Shown: one piece after another, positions 8,925-16,794 of the stretch
Position numbering within the stretch: position 1 is the stretch's first letter
Layout: the number at the start of each line of letters is the position of its first letter
DNA from: Terriglobia bacterium
GTDB lineage: Bacteria > Acidobacteriota > Terriglobia > Bryobacterales > Bryobacteraceae
Length of the DNA: 64,000 nucleotides
Direction of reading: 5' to 3'
Assembly (NCBI GenBank): GCA_020073265.1
Contig: JAIQFN010000054.1
Location: forward strand, 17,712 to 81,711
Notes under the pieces: model-generated
What the model saw: only the letters and a program-made list of their open reading frames with translations
Told to the model about the DNA's origin: nothing
Databases searched by the model: none
Translations under genes and position numbers: made by a program

Positions 8925-9581
8925 TCAGACGGAGGCAGGAGGACCGCGGGAGTGAATACGGAACTGAAATTCAGCCGGGCGATTCCGGTCGCGTTTGCCA
9001 AACAACCCCGCCACGGCAAGATGCAGATCGAAAGCGCGGACCACCGCGCCGAGATCCGTCCGGGAGTGGTCCACCGTGTCTGGTTGAGGTGAAGGGCGGG
9101 CGGCCGAATCGAGAGAACGCGGATCGTCGTGCGAGAGTTGATAGCGGAAATCCGCTACTTCGGCCCGCTGGAAATGGCCGGCGCCGTCATTGATCCATAT
9201 GGCGATCGGCTCCGCGGAGGCGGTCTCGAGCACCAGGTCGCGGTCGCTATCGCCGTCCAGATCCCGCGCACTCAGCCGCTCGGTTGCTCCGGTCGCGCAA
9301 AGGGGAATCGGCCCGGCCTCTCCCGAATGAATGGTGATGTGGCGAAGGATTCCGCTATCGTTTGGGCCGGGCAGCTCGGCGACGGCCATGTCCAGCTTGT
9401 GGTCGCCGTCAAAATCCGCCAGCACCCACGCCGCCGCTTGGCCTCCGGGCAGCACGGAACAGACCGGATCGGCGGCCGCTGCCGGAATGCACGTGAGGCA
9501 GGCTATCAGGACCGGCCAGAACAGACACACCGCGAGAGCGCGGATACGCCGTCGATTGCGGATGTCTTCTGAGCGCTGCAC
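8925..9581 (-). CDS. Small secreted FG-GAP/VCBS-repeat protein at the head of the metal-efflux operon
   Basis: I start the gene at the GTG at 9579-9581, because AAAGAGG sits five bases upstream and a longer frame would run into the promoter and coding region of the divergent cytochrome gene. The 218-residue product has a signal peptide (RALAVCLFWPVLIACLTCI, cleavage near AAAA). It has two FG-GAP-like repeats, DFDGDHKLDMAVAEL and DLDGDSDRDLVLETA, each with the Ca-binding DxDxDxxxD pattern, followed by IWINDGAGHF. The last third is Arg/Pro-rich and ends RGPPASV. It is co-directional with czcCBA and 93 bases upstream, so a role in metal sensing or binding is plausible but unproven. Confidence 0.65.
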   Translation of the reverse strand: MQRSEDIRNRRRIRALAVCLFWPVLIACLTCIPAAAADPVCSVLPGGQAAAWVLADFDGDHKLDMAVAELPGPNDSGILRHITIHSGEAGPIPLCATGATERLSARDLDGDSDRDLVLETASAEPIAIWINDGAGHFQRAEVADFRYQLSHDDPRSLDSAARPSPQPDTVDHSRTDLGAVVRAFDLHLAVAGLFGKRDRNRPAEFQFRIHSRGPPASV

Positions 9582-9698
9582 GGGTGCCTCTTTCGCATTA
9601 TCACACGACTCGCGCCGGATGTCGCTGCGCGCCGCTCGAAGCGTGCTAAACTGCTGTCGATCAGTGCGGCCAGTTCGCCGCAAGATTAAGGAGGCGTG

Positions 9699-10133
9699 AT
9701 GCGCGCAATCGGATCGATTCTGTTGTTGGGTACGGTGTTGTTCTTGGGAACGGCGCCGGCGCAGGCCCCTACTTTCGAAAACGTGGGCACCATGAGCCAG
9801 TTGATGATACACGTCATCTACCCCGCCTCGGACGCGCTGTTTTACATCGAGCGGGAACCGCCCAAGACCGACGTCCAGTGGAACGCCATCCGGATGCAAG
9901 CTCTGATGGTGGCCGAGTCCGGCAACCTGCTCATGATGCCCGGCCGCGCCCGAGATGACGAGTGGGTGAAGGACGCCAAGCTGATGGTGGACGCGGGAGC
10001 CGCAGCCTACAAAGCCGCGCTGGCGAAAAACATGGACGCCATCGTGGCGCTCAGCGATCAGCTCACCGCTTCATGCACCACCTGCCACCTGAAGTATCGG
10101 CCCAACTACCGGCGATCGCCGCTGGCTCAGTAG
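9699..10133 (+). CDS. Periplasmic c-type cytochrome, cytochrome c'-like
   Basis: A 144-residue protein with a signal peptide (IGSILLLGTVLFLGTAPAQA, mature end near residue 23). A single haem-binding motif CTTCH lies at 126-130 in the C-terminal part, with helices before it (NAIRMQALMVAESGNLLMM; MVDAGAAAYKAALAKN). A C-terminal CXXCH after a four-helix region is the layout of class II (c'-type) cytochromes, which bind small gases or shuttle electrons. The ATG at 9699 follows AAGGAGG; a GTG one codon earlier is also possible. It is divergent from the FG-GAP gene and 8 bases from the converging patatin gene. Confidence 0.8.
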   Translation: MRAIGSILLLGTVLFLGTAPAQAPTFENVGTMSQLMIHVIYPASDALFYIEREPPKTDVQWNAIRMQALMVAESGNLLMMPGRARDDEWVKDAKLMVDAGAAAYKAALAKNMDAIVALSDQLTASCTTCHLKYRPNYRRSPLAQ

Positions 10134-10141
10134 AGGCCCCG

Positions 10142-11035
10142 TCAGTCGCCGCGCCACAGTTGGCGTAGTGTCGCGGCGTTGGCTCTTCCTTGAGCCAGTC
10201 CGGCTTTCGCCGCGTCCGGCCTCCGCCGGAAATCCATCAAGTTCAATCCGAACGCTTCGAGACTCGCGGTATCGGGCGCAATCAATTCCACGCGGCTGCC
10301 GCTCTGGCGCACCGCGTCGAGTTCCGCTTCCAGGCGGCGACGGAAAAGTTCCGCCATGCCCGTAGCCGCGGCGCCCACCGTCAGAGCCACCACGAACACG
10401 ACATCGTAGCCGGTGGCGACGTCGGCATTGGTGGCCGATCGCATGCCGCCATCCATGTAGCGCCGCCCGTTGATGGTCACGGGCGGATAGATGCCCGGAA
10501 CGCTGCAGCTCGAGGCCACCGCGCGCGCGAGACTGATCCGCGATTCTTTGTTCCAGACCACGAAGCTGCCATTGGCGGCATCCACCGCGGTGCAGGAAAA
10601 GCCGCGCCCTGGCCAGGAGTCTTCGGGAAAATCACGAATGTAGCGCCCGAAGCTGGCGATGAAGGCATCCTCGGTCATAGTGGCGGCCTGTAACGCCCAG
10701 GCTCCGATTGGCGTGCGCGCTTCTTCAGGCGGCTTCGCGCCCGAGAGAGCTTCCTGCATTCTCGTGATCAGTCCGGAAAGATCGGGCGGCGCGGATCCCA
10801 GCATCTGGCTGGGCGAAGGTGGTTGGTGATCTTCGGAAAGAAACGGCGCGGCCAGACCCACCGCCGGACGTCCCATCGCCAACTGCGCGCCCACCACCGA
10901 TCCCGCCGACGTCCCCAGGATGAAATCGGCTTCCGACAAATCCAGCCCGGCTTCGGCCAGTCCCGCCAGCAGCCCGGATTCCCAGGCGATTCCGACCGGG
11001 CCTCCGCCGCCGAGAACCAGCGCGCGTTTCTTCAT
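10142..11035 (-). CDS. Patatin-like phospholipase
   Basis: A 297-residue cytoplasmic-type serine lipase of the patatin/RssA family. Visible landmarks are the oxyanion-hole stretch GGGGPVGIAW (9-18), the nucleophile elbow GTSAG at 41-45 with Ser43, and the catalytic Asp in YMDGGM near residue 197, giving the Ser-Asp dyad of the family. No signal peptide. It would hydrolyse acyl esters of phospholipids or related lipids, but the substrate is not known. It ends 8 bases from the cytochrome gene (convergent) and follows the VOC gene by 31 bases, so the two minus-strand genes may share a transcript. Confidence 0.9.
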   Translation of the reverse strand: MKKRALVLGGGGPVGIAWESGLLAGLAEAGLDLSEADFILGTSAGSVVGAQLAMGRPAVGLAAPFLSEDHQPPSPSQMLGSAPPDLSGLITRMQEALSGAKPPEEARTPIGAWALQAATMTEDAFIASFGRYIRDFPEDSWPGRGFSCTAVDAANGSFVVWNKESRISLARAVASSCSVPGIYPPVTINGRRYMDGGMRSATNADVATGYDVVFVVALTVGAAATGMAELFRRRLEAELDAVRQSGSRVELIAPDTASLEAFGLNLMDFRRRPDAAKAGLAQGRANAATLRQLWRGD

Positions 11036-11066
11036 GGTTGTGTTGGAGCTGATCCGCTCGCCGCGA

Positions 11067-11855
11067 TCAGTGGCCTGCCAATCCGTCGGTCAGCTCGATG
11101 CGCGTGCCCACCGGATCGATGATGAACGCGATCTTCAGTCCGGCGAGCTGCGGCATCTCGCGATAGGCCATGTCGAAAGTGACGCCGTCGGCCTGCAGCT
11201 TCTTGCAGAACGCCTCCAGGTCCTTCACCTCGAAACCGATGTGATCGAGCGAACGGCCCTTGGTGGGCGCGGGCGCGGTCGCGGCCTTGGTGAAATCCAC
11301 TTCGCCGCCGGGAAGCATGGCGGACGGGAAGTTGCCGCGCTTGCCGGCCGTGCCGCCGAAGGTCTTCACGTACCAGGCGCGCAGGGTCTCCTGGTCGGTG
11401 GTGGCGATATGAATATGATGGAATGCGATCGGAGTCTTGAGCGACGTATCCTCGGTGAACTCGACGCGCACCTTTTCAGGGAAGACCGCGATGAACTGGT
11501 GGTTCTCCGGCCGGTCCATGGCGTAGGTGACGCCGGCGGCCGTTAGTTTCGCCTTCACGTCCGCGGCGTTCTTGACCAGGAAACCGTAGTGGTTCACGGT
11601 GGAGCCGTCCGAGCCGTCCGCCGGCGCGGTGCGCGCCTTGCCGAGCACGATGAACACGCCCGGCAGCTTGAGCGCTTCGAGCGCTCCGAAGTGGGTTACT
11701 TCGGCGCCCAGGATATCCACCCAGATTTTCTTCTGTGCGTCGGGGTCGCCCAGCATGAGATGCATGTGTCCGACGGAAACGCCGCTGCCGTTGGGGGCGG
11801 CCACTTGGGCGAAGAGAGAAGCGGCCGAGGCCGCGAGCAGAATGAGCCAGCGCAT
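11067..11855 (-). CDS. Secreted VOC (glyoxalase/dioxygenase superfamily) protein
   Basis: A 262-residue protein with a short signal peptide (MRWLILLAASAASLFAQVAA). Two VOC halves can be seen: the first opens with VGHMHLMLGDPDAQKKIWVDILGA, broken here for length into the metal-site His segment near 29-33; the second opens with FHHIHIATTDQETLRAWY and continues to RSLDHIGFEVKDLEAF near the C-terminus. The spaced His and Glu residues (HMHLM, HHIHI, LDHIGFEV, TRIEL) fit the metal ligands of glyoxalase or extradiol-dioxygenase folds. Being exported is unusual for this superfamily; secreted VOC proteins do occur in Acidobacteria. No specific reaction can be assigned. Confidence 0.85.
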   Translation of the reverse strand: MRWLILLAASAASLFAQVAAPNGSGVSVGHMHLMLGDPDAQKKIWVDILGAEVTHFGALEALKLPGVFIVLGKARTAPADGSDGSTVNHYGFLVKNAADVKAKLTAAGVTYAMDRPENHQFIAVFPEKVRVEFTEDTSLKTPIAFHHIHIATTDQETLRAWYVKTFGGTAGKRGNFPSAMLPGGEVDFTKAATAPAPTKGRSLDHIGFEVKDLEAFCKKLQADGVTFDMAYREMPQLAGLKIAFIIDPVGTRIELTDGLAGH

Positions 11856-12077
11856 GCGTGATAGGCTATCACGAATTCCGGGCGTCAGGGCAGCGGGGAT
11901 CGCAAATCTGTTTAGTCTTGGAAGCTAGCGCGAGATGAAGGCGAGCGCAAAAGCATCGTCATCCCGCCCACGAAAATCCAGCCGGAGTAGTGTTCCAACT
12001 TCCACAGAGTCTTCGAGCCACTTCCTACACGCCCGTTTGCTAATATCAATCAGATTCTTCCCCAAGGAAGGTGACCG

Positions 12078-12719
12078 GTGAGTTTCAAGCCAGATCCCGA
12101 GAAACAAAAGAAACCCAAGTCGTCTTTTTCTCGCCGTGGTTTTCTCCAAGGCGTCAGCCTCACTGGCGGCGCTCTCACCACCGGCATTCTCGAAACCGAA
12201 GCTGAGGCGCAAACCGGCGCCAAGATCCAAGGGCCGGGCGAAGTTCCCATTACCCTGCAGATCAACGGCAAGCCTTACCGCACCGCCGTCGAGCCGCGCT
12301 CCACTCTGCTGGACACCTTGCGGAACCGTCTGGAACTGACCGCCGCCAAACGCGTTTGCGATCGCGGCACCTGCGGCGCCTGCACCGTCATCATCGACGG
12401 CAAAGTGATGTACAGTTGCTCGGTGCTGGCCATCGACGCGCAAGGGCGCCAGATTCAAACTCTCGAAGGCCTCTCGCAAAACGGCCGCCCGCATGCCGTC
12501 TCGCAAGCCTTTACTAATAATGATGCCCAGCAGTGCGGCTATTGCACGCCGGGATTCGTGATGGCCGCCAAAGGATTTCTGGATCGGAATCCCAACCCGA
12601 CTTTCGAAGAAGTTAAGAGAGGACTGGGCGGCAATCTGTGCCGCTGCGGCACCTACATGGGCGTCCGAAAAGCCGTGCTGGAAGCAGCCAAGACGATGAA
12701 AGGAGCGAAAAATGCCTGA
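12078..12719 (+). CDS. Molybdenum hydroxylase, [2Fe-2S] subunit with Tat signal (YagT-like)
   Basis: A 213-residue electron-transfer subunit of a xanthine-dehydrogenase-family enzyme. A twin-arginine signal (SFSRRGFLQG, 16-25) precedes the folded part, so the complex is exported ready-made. The plant-ferredoxin-type cluster ligands are Cys94, Cys99, Cys102 and Cys114 (CDRGTCGAC plus YSC); the second cluster uses Cys153, Cys156, Cys188 and Cys190 (QCGYC and LCRC). Start is a GTG with AAGGAAGG upstream. The stop overlaps the start of the Mo subunit by eight bases. Order small-large-medium matches exported YagTRS-type aldehyde or purine oxidoreductases. Confidence 0.92.
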   Translation: MSFKPDPEKQKKPKSSFSRRGFLQGVSLTGGALTTGILETEAEAQTGAKIQGPGEVPITLQINGKPYRTAVEPRSTLLDTLRNRLELTAAKRVCDRGTCGACTVIIDGKVMYSCSVLAIDAQGRQIQTLEGLSQNGRPHAVSQAFTNNDAQQCGYCTPGFVMAAKGFLDRNPNPTFEEVKRGLGGNLCRCGTYMGVRKAVLEAAKTMKGAKNA

Positions 12720-14865
12720 CCTGCCCGATTATCATTGGCCCCCGATGGGCAAGCGCCGCGTCATGGGAAAGCCCATGAACCGCCTGGACGGCATCGCCAA
12801 GTCCACCGGCGCCGCCAAGTACAGCTCCGACCGCAAGCCGGAAGGAATGCTCTACGGCGCGCTGCTCACTTCGCCGCACGCGCACGCCAAAGTCACCAGC
12901 ATCGATACCAGCGCCGCTGAAAAACTCTCAGGCGTCGAAGCGGTCCGCGTGGTTGCGAAGGCCGGCACTGAAATCCAATGGGCCGGCGCCGAGGTCGCCT
13001 TCGTCGCCGCGCGAACCGAAGAAATCGCCGAAGACGCGCTGCGCCTCATCAAGGTCGACTACGAAGTTCTCCCGCACCTGGTCAATGAAGAAGATCTCTC
13101 GAAGGTCGGCAGCCGCGGACGCGCGGTGGGCGAGCAGGTGACCGGCGATCCCGACAAGGCTTTCAAGGAAGCCGACGCCGTCTCCGAAGGACACTACGGC
13201 ATCCCGGTGCTCACGCACTGCTGCCTGGAATCGCATGGCCAGACCATCGCGGTGAAAGGCGACCACGTCGAGTATTACCCGTCCACGCAAAACGTCTACG
13301 GCATCGCCACCGACATCGGCCGCGCGCTCAACATCCCGGTGAGCAACGTGCACGTCAACATGGACTACATGGGCGGCGGATTCGGCAGCAAGTTCCCCGC
13401 CGACGTGTGGGGCGTCGAGGCGGCGAAAATGTCGCAGTCCTCCGGCAAGCCGGTGAGGTTGTTCCTCGATCGCGCTACCGAGCTGACCATGGCCGGAAAT
13501 CGGCCGTCGGTTTTCGCCAACGTCAAAGTCGCCGCGAAGCGCGACGGAACCATCACCTCCTGGCAGTCGCAGACCTGGTCCACCGGCGGAATCGGCGGCG
13601 GCAATCTGAACGCCGGCCTGTTCCCGTACGTGTTCACCAAGGTTCCCAACCGCCGCATCAATCACACTTCGGTGTCGATCAATGCCGGCGGGGCTCGCGC
13701 CTGGCGCGCGCCCAATCATCCGCAGGTCTGCTTTGTCACCTGCTCGGCGCTCGAGGACCTGGCCGCGAAACTCAACATGGACCCGCTGGAGATGTTCCTC
13801 AAGAACCTCGACTACACCTCGCGGGCCGACCTGTACAAGTTCCAGTTCGCCAAAGCCGCCGAGCTGATGGAGTGGAAAAAGAACTGGCATCCGCGCGGTG
13901 ACTCCGGCAGCGGTTCCGTCAAGCGCGGCCTCGGCCTGGCGCTCGGAACCTGGGGCGGCGCGGGCCATGCCAGCACCTGCAAGACCACCATCCATCCGGA
14001 CGCCTCGGTCGAAGTCGAGCTGGCCACGCAGGACCTCGGAACCGGCAGCCGCACCATGGTCGCGATGATCGCGGCCGAAACTTTCGGACTGCCGGTGAGC
14101 GCGATCAAAGTCAAGATCGGTGACAATTCGTATCCCAACTCGGGCGGCTCGGGCGGATCCACCACCAGCGGCGGAATCTCGTCGTCTACCCGCAAGTCCA
14201 CCGTCAACGCTTTGCAGAAGCTGTTCGAGGTGGTGGCCCAATCGCTCAACGTTCCGGCCGACCAGTTGGAAGCCGTCGACGGACGCATCCGCGTGAAGGG
14301 CAATCCGGACAAAGGCATGAGCTTCCAGCAGGCCGCGCAGAAGCTGGGAGTCAACAGCATTTCTGAAATGGGCGAGAACAACCCGCGCAATGCGCCGAAA
14401 GAAGGCTTGAACACCGGCGGCACCGGCGGCGTGCAGATGGCCGACGTCTCGGTGGACATCGACACCGGCATCGTGAAGATGAACCGCATGGTCGCGGTGC
14501 AGGATTGCGGGCTGGTGGTGAATCCGAAGACCGCCGAGAGCCAGGTGTTCGGCGCCTGCATCATGAGCGTCTGTGGCGCACTCTACGAAGAGCGCATCAT
14601 GGATCAGCAGATCGGGCGCGTGCTCAACCCCGACATGGAGTTTTACAAGCTGGCCGGGATCGGGGACGTCGGCGAGATCATCGTGCACATGGACATTCGC
14701 GAAGAAAACGACAGCCGCGGCGTCATCGGACTAGGCGAACCTTGCGCCATCGGCGGACTGGCCGCCATCGCCAACGCCGTCGCCAACGCCATCGGAGTCA
14801 GAGTGCCAAGGGTGCCTCTCACTCCCGCGAGAGTGCTGGCGGCCCTGGAAAGGAGGACCGCCTAA
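12712..14865 (+). CDS. Molybdenum hydroxylase, molybdopterin-binding catalytic subunit (YagR-like)
   Basis: A 717-residue catalytic subunit of the xanthine dehydrogenase/aldehyde oxidoreductase family, which hydroxylates aldehydes or N-heterocycles at a molybdopterin centre. Landmarks are the N-terminal RVMGKPMNRLDGIAKSTGAAKY segment (shortened here to its core RLDGIAKSTG), GGGFGSKF in the Mo-cofactor region near 220, and the C-terminal GLGEP (673-677) whose Glu676 is the usual catalytic base. It is shorter than the bacterial XdhB average but of YagR length. It has no signal of its own and would travel with the Tat-tagged small subunit. Its stop codon TAA overlaps the ATG of the FAD subunit (TAATG). 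Confidence 0.92.
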   Translation: MPDLPDYHWPPMGKRRVMGKPMNRLDGIAKSTGAAKYSSDRKPEGMLYGALLTSPHAHAKVTSIDTSAAEKLSGVEAVRVVAKAGTEIQWAGAEVAFVAARTEEIAEDALRLIKVDYEVLPHLVNEEDLSKVGSRGRAVGEQVTGDPDKAFKEADAVSEGHYGIPVLTHCCLESHGQTIAVKGDHVEYYPSTQNVYGIATDIGRALNIPVSNVHVNMDYMGGGFGSKFPADVWGVEAAKMSQSSGKPVRLFLDRATELTMAGNRPSVFANVKVAAKRDGTITSWQSQTWSTGGIGGGNLNAGLFPYVFTKVPNRRINHTSVSINAGGARAWRAPNHPQVCFVTCSALEDLAAKLNMDPLEMFLKNLDYTSRADLYKFQFAKAAELMEWKKNWHPRGDSGSGSVKRGLGLALGTWGGAGHASTCKTTIHPDASVEVELATQDLGTGSRTMVAMIAAETFGLPVSAIKVKIGDNSYPNSGGSGGSTTSGGISSSTRKSTVNALQKLFEVVAQSLNVPADQLEAVDGRIRVKGNPDKGMSFQQAAQKLGVNSISEMGENNPRNAPKEGLNTGGTGGVQMADVSVDIDTGIVKMNRMVAVQDCGLVVNPKTAESQVFGACIMSVCGALYEERIMDQQIGRVLNPDMEFYKLAGIGDVGEIIVHMDIREENDSRGVIGLGEPCAIGGLAAIANAVANAIGVRVPRVPLTPARVLAALERRTA

Positions 14866-15842
14866 TGCAACCGTTCGAATACGCCAACCCCTCCACTTTG
14901 CAGGAGGCGCTCGCGCTGCTGGGATCCCGGTGGGGCGAAGCCGACGTTCTGGCCGGCGGCACCGACCAGATCAGTCTCATGAAAGAATTCCTCCACACGC
15001 CCAAACGCGTGGTGAACATCAAGGGCATCAAGGAACTCGGTGGCATTCACCACAGCTCGCAAGGACTGCGCATAGGGGCTACGGTGACGTTCGATGAGCT
15101 GGCTTCGAATCAAGCGGCCCACTCTGAATATCCGTCGCTCGTCCAAGCCGTCATGGGCATCAGCAGCCCGCAGATGCGCAATATGGGGACGGTGGGCGGC
15201 GATCTGTGCCAGCGGCCGCGCTGCTGGTATTTCCGACGCGGCTTCGGGCTGCTCGCCATGCAGAACGGCAAGAGCCTGGTGCCCAGCGGCGACAATCGCT
15301 ATCACGCCATCTTCGGCGGCGGTCCGGCATACTTCGTCAGCCCGTCCAGCCTCGGCCCGGCGCTGGTTTCGCTCGGCGCCAAGGTGAAGCTGGTATCGGC
15401 GTCGGGGAGCAGGACCGTCGCGGTGGAGAAGTTTTTCGTCGCGCCGCAGAATGAATCGTCGCGCGAGACCGCGCTGCTGCCGAACGAAATCCTGACCGAG
15501 ATCGAAATTCCGCTGGCGCGCGGAATCAAGAACGCCACCTACGAAGTACGGCAGAAAGAAGCGCTGGACTGGCCGCTGGCCGCGGCGTCGGTGGCCTTGT
15601 CGATGAAGGGCAACGTGGTGAGCAAGTCCTGGGTGGTTCTGGGCCATGTCGCGCCGACACCTTGGCCGGCCACCGCGGCGAGCCAGGCGCTGGATGGCAA
15701 CCCGTTGAACGACGAGACCATCGCGAAGGCCGCCGAAGCAGCGGTCGCCGGCGCGCAGCCTCTGAGCGAGAACGGCTACAAAGTTCAGCTCACGCGCGTG
15801 GCGGTGAAGCGCGCCCTACTGGAGGCTTCCGCAAAGGCCTAG
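14865..15842 (+). CDS. Molybdenum hydroxylase, FAD-binding subunit (YagS-like)
   Basis: A 325-residue FAD subunit; I start it at the ATG at 14865, directly on the stop of the previous gene and behind AAAGGAGGA. The FAD pyrophosphate loop is LAGGTDQISLMK (29-40) and a second contact is NMGTVGGDL (106-114). After this comes CQRPRCWYFRR with only Cys115 and Cys120. In YagS-type relatives a longer insertion at this point supplies four Cys for an extra [4Fe-4S] cluster; here the insertion is short and two Cys are missing, so that cluster is probably absent. The subunit passes electrons from the [2Fe-2S] centres to the acceptor. Confidence 0.9.
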   Translation: MQPFEYANPSTLQEALALLGSRWGEADVLAGGTDQISLMKEFLHTPKRVVNIKGIKELGGIHHSSQGLRIGATVTFDELASNQAAHSEYPSLVQAVMGISSPQMRNMGTVGGDLCQRPRCWYFRRGFGLLAMQNGKSLVPSGDNRYHAIFGGGPAYFVSPSSLGPALVSLGAKVKLVSASGSRTVAVEKFFVAPQNESSRETALLPNEILTEIEIPLARGIKNATYEVRQKEALDWPLAAASVALSMKGNVVSKSWVVLGHVAPTPWPATAASQALDGNPLNDETIAKAAEAAVAGAQPLSENGYKVQLTRVAVKRALLEASAKA

Positions 15843-15843
15843 T

Positions 15844-16065
15844 ATGGGGGGCGAACGTTCGTCTCTGACGCCGCTCGACGACGATCGTTGCGAGTTGCTG
15901 CGCTGGAAGGGCATGTACATCGAGGCGGAATGGGACCCCACCGTTCCGCACTCCGGCGACCGCCTGTTCTGGTGCCACAAAACCCAGCAGTGCCTCGGCC
16001 CGGACGGCAAACTCGTGGACGACTACGAGTGCAACCCCGCGCGCGGGTGCTACAAGCCGCTCTGA
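15844..16065 (+). CDS. Small Cys-containing protein linked to the molybdenum hydroxylase
   Basis: A 73-residue acidic protein that starts one base after the FAD-subunit stop and so is likely co-translated with it. It has five cysteines (16, 44, 50, 63, 69) in the second half, in FWCHKTQQC and YECNPARGC, spacing that could hold a metal or form disulfides. No signal peptide or membrane segment. I do not recognise the family. Because of its position it may be an accessory factor for cofactor insertion, or an electron carrier; both are guesses. The ribosome site is weak (GGAGG lies 16 bases away), as expected for coupled translation. Confidence 0.6.
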   Translation: MGGERSSLTPLDDDRCELLRWKGMYIEAEWDPTVPHSGDRLFWCHKTQQCLGPDGKLVDDYECNPARGCYKPL

Positions 16066-16080
16066 CTGGCGTCGCATAGA

Positions 16081-16104
16081 CGAACTGGTCATATGACCGG
16101 TTCG
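16081..16104. promoter_or_regulatory. Palindromic operator of the toxin-antitoxin operon
   Basis: A 24-base inverted repeat, CGAACYGGTCATATGACC followed by RGTTCG in symmetrical form, with a single mismatched pair (T at 16086 against G at 16099). Its centre is ATAT and it ends 17 bases before the antitoxin ATG. Phd/YefM-family antitoxins bind such palindromes and repress their own operon, so this is most likely the autoregulatory site; binding itself is inferred. Confidence 0.7.
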
Positions 16105-16121
16105 ACGTGTTACAGTAAGGC

Positions 16122-16367
16122 ATGAAGCACCGGGTGATCAGTGCGACCGAGTTCAAGGCCAAGTGTCTTGCGTTGCTCGACGAGGTCGATGACAAAGGCA
16201 GCACCCTCACGATCACGAAACGCGGGAGGCCCGTCGCAAACGTAACGCGCGCCAAGAAGCGGGCGTGGAAATCCCCAGAAGGCATCTGGGCCGGCAAGAT
16301 TAAGATTGTCGGCGACATCGCCAACGAGGATACCTCGGACCTCTGGGAATGTCTGCGTGAAGACTGA
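16122..16367 (+). CDS. Type II antitoxin, Phd/YefM family
   Basis: An 81-residue antitoxin. The N-terminal half has the Phd/YefM DNA-binding pattern (ISATEFKAKCLALLDEV, then LTITKRGRPVANV), and the C-terminal half (SPEGIWAGKIKIVGDI, then DTSDLWECL) is the toxin-binding tail often seen in antitoxins paired with PIN toxins. It should neutralise the VapC-type toxin encoded 11 bases downstream and repress the operon through the palindrome at 16081-16104. ATG start. The pair sits between unrelated metabolic genes of opposite strand, typical of a laterally acquired cassette. Confidence 0.9.
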   Translation: MKHRVISATEFKAKCLALLDEVDDKGSTLTITKRGRPVANVTRAKKRAWKSPEGIWAGKIKIVGDIANEDTSDLWECLRED

Positions 16368-16378
16368 CAGGTGCCAGC

Positions 16379-16783
16379 TTGGAGTCCCGATTTCTCCTGG
16401 ACACGCACGTCGTCATCCGCTGGCTTGCTGAGCCGAAGAAGCTATCCCGGGAGCAATTCCAAGTTGTGCGCGACGCGGTCCGGCACCGCGAGACTGTCGC
16501 GATGAGCGCCATGAGCCTGCTTGAGATAGCCGCGATCGTTACATCCGGCAAACACCGAATCCGTGCCAGCGTCGAGGGGCTTCTCGGCGATCTTGAATTC
16601 AATCCCGTGTTTCAGGTTCTACCGATCACCTACGCGATCGCCGCCGAAGTTGCCGCCTTGAGAAATTCTCTGCGAGATCCAGCCGACCGAGCCATCGTCG
16701 CGACCGCGCGGGTCCATAGTCTTCGACTCCTGACTTCCGATCAGCGGATCATCGAGTCGAAACTCGTTCCGGTGGTCTTCTAG
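16379..16783 (+). CDS. vapC: PIN-domain ribonuclease toxin (VapC-like)
   Basis: A 134-residue PIN-domain toxin expected to cleave RNA (often tRNA or rRNA) when free of antitoxin. The acidic metal-binding residues are in place: Asp in LLDTHVVIRW (residue 8), Glu in SLLEIAAI (about 48), Asp in DPADRAIVATA (about 98-101) and Asp in LTSDQRI near the C-terminus. The start is a TTG at 16379-16381 giving MESRF; no ATG or GTG lies in frame between it and the antitoxin stop. Low start strength fits a toxin made in lower amount than its antitoxin. Confidence 0.9.
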   Translation: MESRFLLDTHVVIRWLAEPKKLSREQFQVVRDAVRHRETVAMSAMSLLEIAAIVTSGKHRIRASVEGLLGDLEFNPVFQVLPITYAIAAEVAALRNSLRDPADRAIVATARVHSLRLLTSDQRIIESKLVPVVF

Positions 16784-16794
16784 TTGGACCTGCT

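Noticed and set aside
9582..9899. Upstream extension of the FG-GAP frame to an ATG at 9899 (324 residues)
   Set aside because: The extra N-terminal part is antisense to the cytochrome gene, has no signal peptide and lacks a ribosome site; GTG at 9581 has a good one.
11856..12077. Molybdenum-cofactor riboswitch before the hydroxylase operon
   Set aside because: No recognisable conserved core or strong nested stems; I see nothing firm in this 222-base gap.
12928..14688. 586-residue frame on the minus strand
   Set aside because: It is the antisense of the molybdopterin subunit, with His/Gly/Val-rich shadow composition and no family features.
14505..14864. Extended start of the FAD-subunit frame
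   Set aside because: The added part overlaps the Mo-subunit gene in another phase and is Arg-rich shadow sequence; the real ATG sits on the previous stop.
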